Below are positions 1-7,017 of a stretch of 26,632 nt of DNA, piece after piece (position 1 is the first letter of the stretch; every line of letters begins with the position of its first letter). Position numbers and translations under genes: made by a program. This DNA is from Clostridiales bacterium UBA1390. Lineage in GTDB: Bacteria; Bacillota; Clostridia; Lachnospirales; Bianqueaceae. Location: positions 491-27,122 of the forward strand of contig DBQQ01000047.1 in NCBI GenBank assembly GCA_002305315.1, given 5' to 3'. The notes under the pieces are model-generated. The model made no database searches, was not told the origin of the DNA, and worked only from the letters and a program-made list of their open reading frames with translations.

Positions 1-28
1 GTCAAACTCCGAATGGTATTTGGGTTTG

Positions 29-37
29 TGGTACAAT
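29..37 (+). promoter_or_regulatory. Extended -10 promoter for the GT4-AKR-lyase operon
   Basis: A TG dinucleotide at 29-30, one base, then TACAAT at 32-37 forms an extended -10 element about 40 bases ahead of the first start codon. No good -35 hexamer is visible at 15-19 bases upstream, which is tolerated by extended -10 promoters. The window begins only 28 bases upstream, so an upstream gene or further control elements cannot be seen. Confidence 0.5.
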
Positions 38-78
38 CAAGACAGAAAATATAAGAAGAGCGCAATAGGAGGATAAGC

Positions 79-1257
79 ATGAAGGTATTAATCACGACGG
101 ACTGGTATCGGCCAGTGATCAATGGAGTAGTTACCTCGGTTCTGAATCTGGAACGTGAACTGCGTTCACGAGGGCATGAGGTGCGGGTTCTGACGGTCAG
201 TCGAACCCATAGTTCCTGGAAAGAGGATAATACCTGGTATTATCTGGCGTCCTATCCACTGGATAAATTGTACCCGAAGGCACGGGCCACGCTGCAGTTT
301 CATCATACGTTTATTCAGGAGCTCATTGACTGGAAGCCGGATGTGATCCATTCGCAGTGTGAACTGAACAGCTTTATTTTTGCGAAGAAAATAGCGAACA
401 AGACCAAGGCTCCGCTGGTGCATACCTATCATACTGTTTATGAGGAATATACGCATTATTTTTCATTGAATGAACGAATCGGTAAGCAGGCGGTGCGGTC
501 ATTCTCGCGCTGGACCCTGAATAAGACGCAGGCGGTCATTGTACCGACAGAGAAGGTTCGCAACATTCTATTGCGATATGGTGTTCATAAGAAGATCAGC
601 GTGATTCCTACCGGCATCTCATTGGATCGTTTCGAGATCCATTTTACGCAGGAAGATCGGGACAAGCTGCGGGAAAAAGTAGGGATTCCGAAGGGCAATC
701 AGGTCATGGTGACTCTGGGACGCGTGGCGCAGGAGAAAAATATACAGGAGCTGATCGAATACGTGCATCGGTTGAAGCGTCCCCGTTTCACTTATGTGAT
801 CGTTGGAGATGGGCCTTATCGCCATGAACTGCAAAAGCTGGTGTACCGACTGGGAGAAGAAAAGAGGATTCTTTTCACGGGAATGGTACCGCCGGAACAG
901 GCGCCCTATTACTATCGACTGGGAGATATCTTTGGCAGTGCCTCCAACAGCGAGGCGCAGGGATTGACCTATGTGGAGGCACTGGCCTGTGGACTGCCGT
1001 CGGTCTGCCGTAAGGATCCCAGTCTGGATGATGTGATTGTGCATGGGTATGATGGTTTTCAGTATTCGAATTATCAGGAGTTTGAAGAAGCGATTCACCG
1101 CATGCTGGATAATCCGGAACGGTGCCAGGAAATGAAAGAAAATGCGTTGAAGGTAGCGGATAAATATTCGGCAAAGCTATTCGCCAAGCGGGTAGAAGGC
1201 GTGTACAAGGCGGTGATTCGCAAAGCGGAGAGAAAGAACGGGAGGAAGTCAGGATGA
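79..1257 (+). CDS. GT4-family glycosyltransferase, diacylglycerol glucosyltransferase-like
   Basis: 392-residue GT-B fold glycosyltransferase of family GT4. The N-terminal domain opens with MKVLITTDWYRPVINGV, the acceptor-side pattern of the processive diacylglycerol glucosyltransferase branch (MgtA/Ugt type). The C-terminal nucleotide-sugar domain has VTLGRVAQEKN near residues 211-221, IVGDGP near 241-246, and the EX7E signature as E292 to E300 (SEAQGLTYVEALACGLP). No signal peptide or clear membrane helix is present, consistent with a peripheral enzyme acting at the inner face of the membrane. The start follows AGGAGGATAAGC. The stop overlaps the next start as ATGA, so translation of the two is coupled. 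The family is near certain. A role in glycolipid synthesis is inferred from resemblance, and other GT4 acceptors remain possible. Confidence 0.88.
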   Translation: MKVLITTDWYRPVINGVVTSVLNLERELRSRGHEVRVLTVSRTHSSWKEDNTWYYLASYPLDKLYPKARATLQFHHTFIQELIDWKPDVIHSQCELNSFIFAKKIANKTKAPLVHTYHTVYEEYTHYFSLNERIGKQAVRSFSRWTLNKTQAVIVPTEKVRNILLRYGVHKKISVIPTGISLDRFEIHFTQEDRDKLREKVGIPKGNQVMVTLGRVAQEKNIQELIEYVHRLKRPRFTYVIVGDGPYRHELQKLVYRLGEEKRILFTGMVPPEQAPYYYRLGDIFGSASNSEAQGLTYVEALACGLPSVCRKDPSLDDVIVHGYDGFQYSNYQEFEEAIHRMLDNPERCQEMKENALKVADKYSAKLFAKRVEGVYKAVIRKAERKNGRKSG

Positions 1258-2234
1258 AGCAGTTTGCATGGCAGGGCAGGCAGATATCTAAGATTGCGCT
1301 GGGCTCCACGAATTTTGGAGAACCCATGAGCATCCGCGAGTCCTGGCGAGTCATGGATTATGCCAGAGAGCAGGGAATCAATTTCTTTGATACGGCCAGA
1401 ATCTACGGATATTGGTATCAGGAGGGCGGCAGGAACGGGTACTGCGAAAAGGTGATAGGCGATTATATGAGGAGCCGGGGCTGCCGAAATGAGATTTACC
1501 TGGTGACGAAGGGGGCTCATCCGCCTTTCGAAGATCGCGGCGCCTCCCGTCTTACGCCAGCGTGTCTGCGGGAGGACTTGGAAGGTTCTCTGCAGGATCT
1601 GGGGACGGATCATATTGACCTGTATTTTCTGCATCGGGATCATCCGGATATGGATCTCCCCGCGGTCATGGAGACGCTGCATGATTTTGTAAAAGAAGGG
1701 AAAGTGCTTTCTTTAGGAGCTTCTAACTGGCATTACAGTCGGATTTTGGAGGCAAATGCATATGCAAAGAAGCATGGCCTTACGCCTTTTTGTGCGAGTC
1801 AGGTAGAGTGGAGTATGGCCAAACTGGCGGATGGAACCGCAGGGGATAAGACGCAGGTGGTGCTTACACCGGAAGAGTACGAAGCATATAGGAAGAGCGG
1901 AATGTTGCTCATGGCCTATACTTCTCAGGCGCATGGATTATTCAGCAAGGCACAGGCTGCAGGAGGATATGAGGCATTGGCGGCGGCTGGTAAGCTTGGC
2001 AAATATAAGGATCCGGCGAACGCGCATCGTATCAAAGCGGCGCTTACCCTGTGCCAGCGATACGGCATTTCGCCGGCTGCATTGGCTGTATCCTATATCA
2101 CCAGTCAGACATTTCCGGCGGTACCGATCCTAGGGTGTTCCCGGAAAGAGCAGATGGAGGATTCACTGTCGGCGGTTGATTTTGTGCTTTCACCGGAGGA
2201 TTACGCATTGTTATTACAGGAGGATAGGATCTGA
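1254..2234 (+). CDS. Aldo/keto reductase
   Basis: 326-residue aldo/keto reductase, a (beta/alpha)8 barrel that normally uses NADPH to reduce aldehydes or ketones. The catalytic tetrad can be placed at D46 and Y51 (FFDTARIYG), K86 (YLVTKG) and H127 (YFLHRDHPD). The C-terminal coenzyme region around VPILGCSRKEQMEDSL is the usual cofactor-binding stretch. The length is typical for bacterial soluble AKRs. The start ATG overlaps the glycosyltransferase stop, and its own TGA shares one base with the ATG of the next gene, so all three genes are translationally coupled. The substrate is unknown. The neighbouring heparinase-like lyase makes a sugar or uronate-derived carbonyl plausible, but that is inference. 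Confidence 0.88.
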   Translation: MKQFAWQGRQISKIALGSTNFGEPMSIRESWRVMDYAREQGINFFDTARIYGYWYQEGGRNGYCEKVIGDYMRSRGCRNEIYLVTKGAHPPFEDRGASRLTPACLREDLEGSLQDLGTDHIDLYFLHRDHPDMDLPAVMETLHDFVKEGKVLSLGASNWHYSRILEANAYAKKHGLTPFCASQVEWSMAKLADGTAGDKTQVVLTPEEYEAYRKSGMLLMAYTSQAHGLFSKAQAAGGYEALAAAGKLGKYKDPANAHRIKAALTLCQRYGISPAALAVSYITSQTFPAVPILGCSRKEQMEDSLSAVDFVLSPEDYALLLQEDRI

Positions 2235-3976
2235 TGAAAACCATTACGGCGCAGGAGATTCAAACTTGGAAGTCTTTGGAAGATCCGGCGGATCCAGGGA
2301 AGGTGCTGAAAAATCCGCTTCTGAAAGAGCGAATTGAGGAAATCGTTACGTATCGAGGAGATCGTACCAAGCCCTGTCAGATGCCGACGCTCTACTTTCA
2401 CGATTATGTGGAATTTGAAAAAAGCGGAAATCGGCTGATCTATGAGGAGCCATATTTCTTTAAGAGAAGCCTCCTGGTGACGCGAGGACTGGTGGCTTGG
2501 CTGTATCCCAATGAAAAGGAAAGCGATATAACTTCGTTGGCCGACGTCATGTGGAGCATTTGCGATGAGTATACATGGGCGTTGCCAGCGCATGTTCACG
2601 GAGAGTTGGAGACGGATCACTATACCGTGGATCTGTTCGCGGCGGAAACGGCCGGCTGTCTTGCGGAGCTGCTTCACTATGTGCCGGCACTCCCGGAACC
2701 GGTGAAGGAAAGAGTGCGAGCAGAGATTTTTCGCAGGGTACTGACACCGTTTCTGACACAGAAGGAAAAGTTCCCGTTTGAGAACATGGAGAACAACTGG
2801 TGTGCCGTATGCGGCGGGTCCGTGGGAATCGCAGCTTTGTACCTTCTGGAAGATCCGAAACAGCTGGAGATCGTGCTGAACCGAGTGGGAGAGAGCATGG
2901 ATCGTTTTCTGAATAGCTTCAGCGCCGATGGCGCATGCTTAGAGGGCCTTTCCTATTGGACATATGGGATGAGTTTCTTTGTGTCCTACTGCGAACTTTT
3001 ATATAGAAGAAGCGGCGGGCAGGTGGATCTCATGGCCTCTGAGCGGGTGCATCAGATCGCTCGTTTTCAGCAGCAGTGCTATTTTCCTGGCGGCAGAACC
3101 ATCAGCTTTTCCGATGGTTCGACACGGGATCATTTCTATCTGGGTCTTACCTCGTACCTGCGCCGATACTATGGAGATATTGCGATACCGCCAAGGGCCT
3201 GTATGGCTTCATATACAGACGATTCGTGCTATCGCTGGGCTACGCTGTTCCGGGATCTGATCTGGAGTGATTCGGAGATAGAGGATTGGACACAGGATGC
3301 CGTGAGCGTTTTTCTGGATGCGCAGTGGTGGATCCTGCGAGATGGGGACAAGGGGATTGCGGCGAAGGGCGGTCATAATGGAGAGCCTCATAACCATAAT
3401 GATATTGGCTCTTTTCTGATCTATCGCGGGGAAGAAGAGCTCCTGGCGGATCTGGGTGCAGGAGAGTATACGAAGCAGTATTTCCGTGAGGAGACGCGGT
3501 ATCAGATTTTCTGCAATGGTTCCCAGGGACATAGTGTACCAGAGATCCAGGGACAGGGGCAGGAGGCCGGAGCGGCGTATCGAGCAGAGGATGTGCAGAT
3601 GGGGGAGAAGAGCTTCAGTCTGGAAATGGCGGGAGCCTATCCAGCGGGCACGGTGAAGAGTCTGCGTAGGTCACTTGACTATGAATCGTCCGGACATCTG
3701 GTTCTGAGGGATACGTTTGTGTTCGATGAGGATTCCCAAAGCGTAAGGGAGCGTTTTGTGAGCCGAAAGCCGATTCGTCAGGGAGACCAGAAAGGAGAGA
3801 TCTGGATCGGAGACATGCGGGTGTGCTGCTCGGACGGGATTTCTGTGATGGAAGGAAAGACCGTTTGCCAGAAAGACCATAAGGGAGAAGATGAAATGGT
3901 CTATGTGGCAGAATTTCTGACACATCCACAGCAGAAGGATACGGCATATACCTACCGCTTTGATTTTTATTTTTGA
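2234..3976 (+). CDS. Heparinase II/III-like protein (putative uronate polysaccharide lyase)
   Basis: 580-residue protein with the two-part architecture of the heparinase II/III superfamily (PL12, PL15, PL17 and PL21 relatives): a helical toroid over about residues 1-330 and a beta-sandwich from about 360 onward. Supporting motifs are ENNWCAVCGGSVGIAAL (187-203), the toroid tyrosine motif SYWTYGMSFF (240-249), and the sandwich signature GGHNGEPHNHNDIGSFL (379-395). H386 or H388, D406 and H433 are spaced like the metal-binding His/Asp/His set of PL21 heparinase II. There is no signal peptide, so it should act on imported oligosaccharide or not be a secreted lyase. A ribosome site AGGAGG lies in the 3' end of the reductase gene. 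Superfamily assignment is good, but PL family and substrate are not resolved. Confidence 0.78.
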   Translation: MKTITAQEIQTWKSLEDPADPGKVLKNPLLKERIEEIVTYRGDRTKPCQMPTLYFHDYVEFEKSGNRLIYEEPYFFKRSLLVTRGLVAWLYPNEKESDITSLADVMWSICDEYTWALPAHVHGELETDHYTVDLFAAETAGCLAELLHYVPALPEPVKERVRAEIFRRVLTPFLTQKEKFPFENMENNWCAVCGGSVGIAALYLLEDPKQLEIVLNRVGESMDRFLNSFSADGACLEGLSYWTYGMSFFVSYCELLYRRSGGQVDLMASERVHQIARFQQQCYFPGGRTISFSDGSTRDHFYLGLTSYLRRYYGDIAIPPRACMASYTDDSCYRWATLFRDLIWSDSEIEDWTQDAVSVFLDAQWWILRDGDKGIAAKGGHNGEPHNHNDIGSFLIYRGEEELLADLGAGEYTKQYFREETRYQIFCNGSQGHSVPEIQGQGQEAGAAYRAEDVQMGEKSFSLEMAGAYPAGTVKSLRRSLDYESSGHLVLRDTFVFDEDSQSVRERFVSRKPIRQGDQKGEIWIGDMRVCCSDGISVMEGKTVCQKDHKGEDEMVYVAEFLTHPQQKDTAYTYRFDFYF

Positions 3977-4001
3977 TGTCACATTTCCGTACAAGCCGGC
4001 A

Positions 4002-4007
4002 TATAAT
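4002..4007 (+). promoter_or_regulatory. Candidate -10 element for the GH25 gene
   Basis: A perfect TATAAT lies in the 60-base gap between the lyase stop and the GH25 start, 30 bases upstream of the ATG. The -35 position holds only a weak match (TGTCAC or TCACAT around 3977-3984). It suggests that the muramidase gene has its own promoter. No terminator is visible after the lyase gene, so readthrough is also possible. Confidence 0.45.
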
Positions 4008-4036
4008 AGAGCAGATCCGATCAAGGAGAGAAGGAT

Positions 4037-4969
4037 ATGCTAAGCGGCATTGATGTCAGCAGATACCAAGGACAGATCAACTGGAATCTGGTGAAGACAG
4101 ATTTTGTCCTCATCCGGGCGGGATACGGCAAGAATACGTTAGATCCCCAGTTTATCCGCAATATTACGGAGTGCAACCGATTGAATATTCCTTGCGGCGT
4201 ATATTGGTTTTCCTATGCACTGAGCGAGCAGGATGCGGCGAATGAGGCGAGAAGGTGCCTGGAGGCAGTGCGTCCATATCGTCTGGAGTATCCCGTCTGT
4301 TTTGACTTCGAATATGATTCTGTGCGGTATGCCCAGCAGAATGGGATTACGATCACTCGGCGCATGGCTACGGATTTTGTGAAAGCATTTTGCGACACGG
4401 TGGAGCAGGCGAAGTATTATGCGATGTATTATGCCAATGAAGATTATCTCAACAACATGTTTTACCCGCAGGAACTGACGGCGTATGACTTGTGGTATGC
4501 CAGGTATCGCCCAGGGACGGATCCCGGAAGAGAGGGCGTGGGAATCTGGCAGCATACAGAGCAGGGAGTTGTTGCCGGAATCGATGGCAATGTGGATCTC
4601 AATTACGCTTTTAAGGATTATCCCAAGATCATTCGGGCCGCGGGCCTCAATCATCTGATGGATCGTCAGGCGGATACGGCCGTGAAGGCATTTCAGGAGC
4701 TGGTATATCCCAAACCGGATGGCGTATGGAATGATCTGACAGCGCAGTTGGCAGGAGAAAACCAGATTCGTCAGGGGAGCAGGGGCGACCTGGTCAAACT
4801 GGCGCAGGAACGGCTGATTCACTATGGGTTTCCGCTGAACGTATCGGGGGCGGATGGCATCTTTGGCACGGAGACAGACCGCCAGATCCGAGCATTCCAG
4901 GCAGATAGGGGATTGACGAGGGATGGCGTGGTAGGTACTGCGACCTGGAAAGCGCTATTAGGCGCATGA
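4037..4969 (+). CDS. GH25 lysozyme with C-terminal peptidoglycan-binding repeats
   Basis: 310-residue N,O-muramidase of family GH25. The catalytic barrel runs from residue 2 to about 195. It begins directly with GIDVSRYQGQINW (D6) and has the DFEYD core (D90, E92, D94) that carries the catalytic carboxylates. A degenerate half peptidoglycan-binding unit lies near 205-240, followed by a complete PG_binding_1 repeat at about 247-310 (GDLVKLAQERL, DGIFGTETDRQIRAFQ, DGVVGTATWKALL). No signal peptide is present and the catalytic domain starts at residue 2, as in phage-type endolysins and some clostridial autolysins. The start follows GGAGAGAAGGAT. It is flanked by its own -10 element and a hairpin terminator, so it is probably monocistronic. 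No holin gene was recognised nearby. Confidence 0.9.
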   Translation: MLSGIDVSRYQGQINWNLVKTDFVLIRAGYGKNTLDPQFIRNITECNRLNIPCGVYWFSYALSEQDAANEARRCLEAVRPYRLEYPVCFDFEYDSVRYAQQNGITITRRMATDFVKAFCDTVEQAKYYAMYYANEDYLNNMFYPQELTAYDLWYARYRPGTDPGREGVGIWQHTEQGVVAGIDGNVDLNYAFKDYPKIIRAAGLNHLMDRQADTAVKAFQELVYPKPDGVWNDLTAQLAGENQIRQGSRGDLVKLAQERLIHYGFPLNVSGADGIFGTETDRQIRAFQADRGLTRDGVVGTATWKALLGA

Positions 4970-4970
4970 A

Positions 4971-5010
4971 GCAAAAAGCCGAGTTTCGTGACTCGGCTTC
5001 TTGCAGTTTT
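4971..5010 (+). terminator. Rho-independent terminator after the GH25 gene
   Basis: A 9-bp perfect stem, AAGCCGAGT (4976-4984) with ACTCGGCTT (4991-4999), closes a 6-base loop TTCGTG. It is extended outward by GCAA/TTGC pairing across a small bulge. A short run of T (5007-5010) follows. It lies one base past the stop codon. Confidence 0.75.
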
Positions 5011-5019
5011 GGCACCTTC

Positions 5020-5049
5020 TTGACACGGAGATGAGAGGTACGGTAGAAT
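5020..5049 (+). promoter_or_regulatory. Sigma-A promoter for the GrpB-like fusion gene
   Basis: A consensus -35 TTGACA (5020-5025) and -10 TAGAAT (5044-5049) are separated by 18 bases. The inferred start of transcription, near 5056, leaves about 100 bases of 5' leader before the ATG at 5160. Confidence 0.7.
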
Positions 5050-5086
5050 AGGCATGGCCTGCCAGCATGCTATTGAGCCACGATCC

Positions 5087-5114
5087 GAGTTTGCCGCCAA
5101 AGGGCGTCAGACTC
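5087..5114 (+). other. Symmetric hairpin in the 5' leader
   Basis: GAGT (5087-5090) pairs with ACTC (5111-5114) and CGCC (5095-5098) with GGCG (5103-5106). A symmetric 4x4 internal loop and a 4-base AAAG loop complete the structure. It sits midway in the leader between the promoter and the GrpB-like start. No known riboswitch class is recognised, and the fold may be fortuitous. Confidence 0.25.
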
Positions 5115-5159
5115 CGAAGGTCAAATACTATGGAAATGAAAAGAGGAGGAGGCAGACAT

Positions 5160-5999
5160 ATGATTGGACTTAAACGAGGCACCGTACAGCTGTACGATCA
5201 TGATCCGGCGTGGGAAGAGGAAGCACGGCGGACCATATTACAGCTGCGAAATATTTTGGGAGATGTCATCACAGATATTCAGCATGTCGGCAGTACATCA
5301 ATACGTTCCATCAAAGCCAAGCCCATCATCGACATCATGGTGGCCGTAGATCGCTTTGAGGATATTTTAGCCTTTGAAAAAACGCTCCGGGAGGCAGGGT
5401 TTTACTATCGCCCTGGAAATCTGCCGCATCAGCTTTTATTCGCATGTGGCAGCTATTATGATGGTTCAGGGGATTTACAGACGCATTTCATCCATGTCGT
5501 ATTGACAAACAGTGCGGATCACATCAATTATATCAACTTTCGGGATTACATGAACAGTACCCTTTCTGCTGCTAAAGAATATGAGCGTCTGAAGATCGCG
5601 TTGGCGCAGGAAGTGCCCGCAGAGAATGGGAGACAGAAGTATCTGGCGGGAAAGCATGATTTTATCGTTCGGATGTTGGCGAAGGCATTGGCGCATTCTT
5701 ATCTCGGAAAAACGGTAGAGATCAGGATAGACCGCCCGCTGGGTAGTACGCATCCATCGCACCCAGAGTTGGTGTATCCTATCAATTATGGTTATATTCC
5801 CGGAGTGATCGGTGGTGATGGGGAAGAACTGGATGTATACCTTCTTGGAGTAGAAGAGCCAGTGGATACCTACCTGGCGCCCATCATCGCGATGATACAT
5901 CGTCACAACGACGCCGAGGACAAGCTGGTGGCGGCGCCCGAAGGAAAACACTTCACGCGGGAGGAGATTGCGCAGGCCGTAGCGTTTCAGGAACAATAA
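5160..5999 (+). CDS. GrpB-family protein fused to an inorganic pyrophosphatase-like domain
   Basis: 279-residue two-domain protein. Residues about 1-175 are a GrpB/UPF0157 domain of the nucleotidyltransferase superfamily, with the motif HVGSTSIRSIKAKPIIDIMV at 42-61 (GS helix and acidic residues). Residues about 180-279 resemble the short pyrophosphatase-like family. Supporting stretches are VEIRIDRPLGSTHPSHPELV, YPINYGYIPGVIGGDGEELD (the acidic signature of family I pyrophosphatases with Glu in place of the central Asp) and IIAMIHRHNDAEDKLV. The ATG at 5160 is chosen because GAGGAGGAGG sits just upstream. An in-frame ATG at 5067 has no ribosome site. The joint role is not established. Nucleotide or phosphate-ester chemistry is a reasonable inference. 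Confidence 0.82.
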   Translation: MIGLKRGTVQLYDHDPAWEEEARRTILQLRNILGDVITDIQHVGSTSIRSIKAKPIIDIMVAVDRFEDILAFEKTLREAGFYYRPGNLPHQLLFACGSYYDGSGDLQTHFIHVVLTNSADHINYINFRDYMNSTLSAAKEYERLKIALAQEVPAENGRQKYLAGKHDFIVRMLAKALAHSYLGKTVEIRIDRPLGSTHPSHPELVYPINYGYIPGVIGGDGEELDVYLLGVEEPVDTYLAPIIAMIHRHNDAEDKLVAAPEGKHFTREEIAQAVAFQEQ

Positions 6000-6019
6000 T
6001 ACAAGAGTGAGGTCGAGAC

Positions 6020-6235
6020 GTGATCCGAAAAAACATACATAAAATCTTATATCTTTTTTCTATCATGCTGGGAATCGCGTTCGTCATTCGATGTGGTATC
6101 GATTTTATAAATTACGACGCGACGAATTCCGCGCCGTTTTATGTGTTTGTAGTAGTGGACGCATTGGAATTTATTCTCCCCAGCCTTCTTGTCTTCCTCG
6201 CCGCCAGGATTTTGAAGAAGAAACAGGAGGCTTGA
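6020..6235 (+). CDS. Small two-helix membrane protein of unknown function
   Basis: 71 residues starting at GTG, with GAGTGAGGT upstream as a ribosome site, 20 bases after the GrpB-like stop and so probably in the same operon. There are two hydrophobic segments, about residues 9-30 (ILYLFSIMLGIAFVIRCGI) and 42-63 (VFVVVDALEFILPSLLVFLAA). A basic N-terminus and a basic tail, RILKKKQEA, suggest that both ends lie inside the cell. No family is recognised. Its stop codon lies inside the -35 hexamer of the TetR promoter. Confidence 0.6.
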   Translation: MIRKNIHKILYLFSIMLGIAFVIRCGIDFINYDATNSAPFYVFVVVDALEFILPSLLVFLAARILKKKQEA

Positions 6236-6260
6236 CAACGTGTGGTCAATCACGTATAAT
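6232..6260 (+). promoter_or_regulatory. Consensus promoter of the tetR gene
   Basis: A perfect TTGACA (6232-6237) and a perfect TATAAT (6255-6260) are separated by 17 bases. Two short inverted repeats lie across the spacer: TTGAC/GTCAA at 6232-6236 and 6245-6249, and ACGTG/CACGT at 6238-6242 and 6251-6255. Such a strong promoter in front of a repressor gene implies that it is normally held down, which fits the adjacent operator. Confidence 0.85.
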
Positions 6261-6262
6261 GA

Positions 6263-6283
6263 ATACATACCGAGAGAATGTAT
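6263..6283 (+). promoter_or_regulatory. Putative TetR operator, site 1
   Basis: An imperfect palindrome with arms ATACAT (6263-6268) and ATGTAT (6278-6283) lies directly downstream of the tetR -10, over the expected transcription start. The reverse complement of this 21-bp site matches the element at 6977-6997 at 18 of 21 positions by eye. The shared core is ACCGA/TCGGT. Placement and duplication support autoregulation by the TetR protein encoded 15 bases downstream. Confidence 0.7.
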
Positions 6284-6298
6284 GAGAGGAGGAGAGAG

Positions 6299-6943
6299 AT
6301 GGCACGCAATAAATATCCGGAAATCACGGTGGAACGCATTTTGAACGCGGCGCAGCGTCTGTTTCTGGAGAAGGGATACGAGAACACCACGATTCAGGAT
6401 ATCGTGGACGCGTTGGGGGATCTGACCAAGGGCGCCATCTATCATCATTTCAAATCCAAAGAAGAGATCCTGGATGCAGTCGGCGACAAGATGTTCTTCG
6501 AGAATAATCCGTTTGAGGCGGTGATGGAGCGAAAGGACCTCAATGGACTGCAGAAGCTGCAGGAAGCGATTCGGCTGAATCAATCCGATGAGAACCGGGT
6601 GAACCTTACGATTCAGAGTATACCGATTACGCAGAATCCGAGGATCCTGGTAGGCATGATTGAATCGAATCGAAGCATGCTGACGCCCTATTATCAGAAA
6701 CTGTTGGAAGAGGGCAACCGAGATGGCTCTATTCACACAGAGTATGCGAAGGAGATTGCGGAACTGCTTCCATTGATGACGAGCCTGTGGCTTCTGCCCT
6801 CGGTGTTTCCAGGAACCGTGGACGAGATGCGGCGTAAGTTTCGTTTCATGGGAGAAATGCTGGAGAAGATGGGAGTTCCGCTGGTGGATGACAGCATTGC
6901 GGCATTGGTAGAGGCATTCTTTGACAAAGTCACGGAAGAGTAA
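6299..6943 (+). CDS. TetR/AcrR-family transcriptional repressor
   Basis: 214-residue TetR-family regulator. The N-terminal helix-turn-helix spans about residues 10-55, including RILNAAQRLFLEKGYENTTIQDIVDAL and KGAIYHHFKSKEEIL, the diagnostic DNA-recognition helix. The remainder is a helical ligand-binding and dimer domain without recognisable ligand specificity. The ATG at 6299 follows AGAGGAGGAGAGAG. An ATG 21 bases further upstream would lie over the operator and is not favoured. It precedes the MFS pump, and both upstream regions carry the same palindrome, so it is inferred to repress itself and the pump and to be released by a pump substrate. Confidence 0.9.
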   Translation: MARNKYPEITVERILNAAQRLFLEKGYENTTIQDIVDALGDLTKGAIYHHFKSKEEILDAVGDKMFFENNPFEAVMERKDLNGLQKLQEAIRLNQSDENRVNLTIQSIPITQNPRILVGMIESNRSMLTPYYQKLLEEGNRDGSIHTEYAKEIAELLPLMTSLWLLPSVFPGTVDEMRRKFRFMGEMLEKMGVPLVDDSIAALVEAFFDKVTEE

Positions 6944-6972
6944 AATTGCCGAATACGGCAGTTTTATTTTTC
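6942..6972 (+). terminator. Terminator between tetR and the MFS gene
   Basis: A 10-bp stem, AAAATTGCCG (6942-6951) with CGGCAGTTTT (6956-6965), has one G-T wobble and an AATA loop, and is followed by ATTTTTCT. The stem overlaps the tetR stop codon. It should limit readthrough from the strong tetR promoter into the pump gene. Confidence 0.75.
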
Positions 6973-6976
6973 TATT

Positions 6977-6997
6977 ATACATTCATTCGGTAGGTAT
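6977..6997 (+). promoter_or_regulatory. Putative TetR operator, site 2, ahead of the MFS pump
   Basis: This 21-bp element has ATACATTC at its left end, GGTAGGTAT at its right end and TCGGTA in the core. It is the inverted copy of site 1 with three differences. It starts within a candidate -10 TATTAT (6973-6978) and ends 20 bases before the MFS start codon, a position that would block transcription. No clear -35 is visible upstream because the terminator stem occupies that space. Confidence 0.68.
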
Positions 6998-7017
6998 CTA
7001 AATGAAGGAGGAAACGC

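Noticed and set aside
5067..5159. Longer N-terminus for the GrpB-like fusion protein
   Set aside because: No ribosome site lies before 5067, the extra residues do not fit the GrpB domain, and a strong ribosome site precedes 5160.
6232..6255. Short inverted repeats TTGAC/GTCAA and ACGTG/CACGT as a second operator
   Set aside because: Arms are only five bases, overlap each other and the promoter hexamers, and are not repeated upstream of the pump gene.
6047..6982. 311-codon minus-strand frame spanning the small membrane gene and tetR
   Set aside because: It covers two good plus-strand genes, a consensus promoter and an operator, and the encoded sequence shows no family features.
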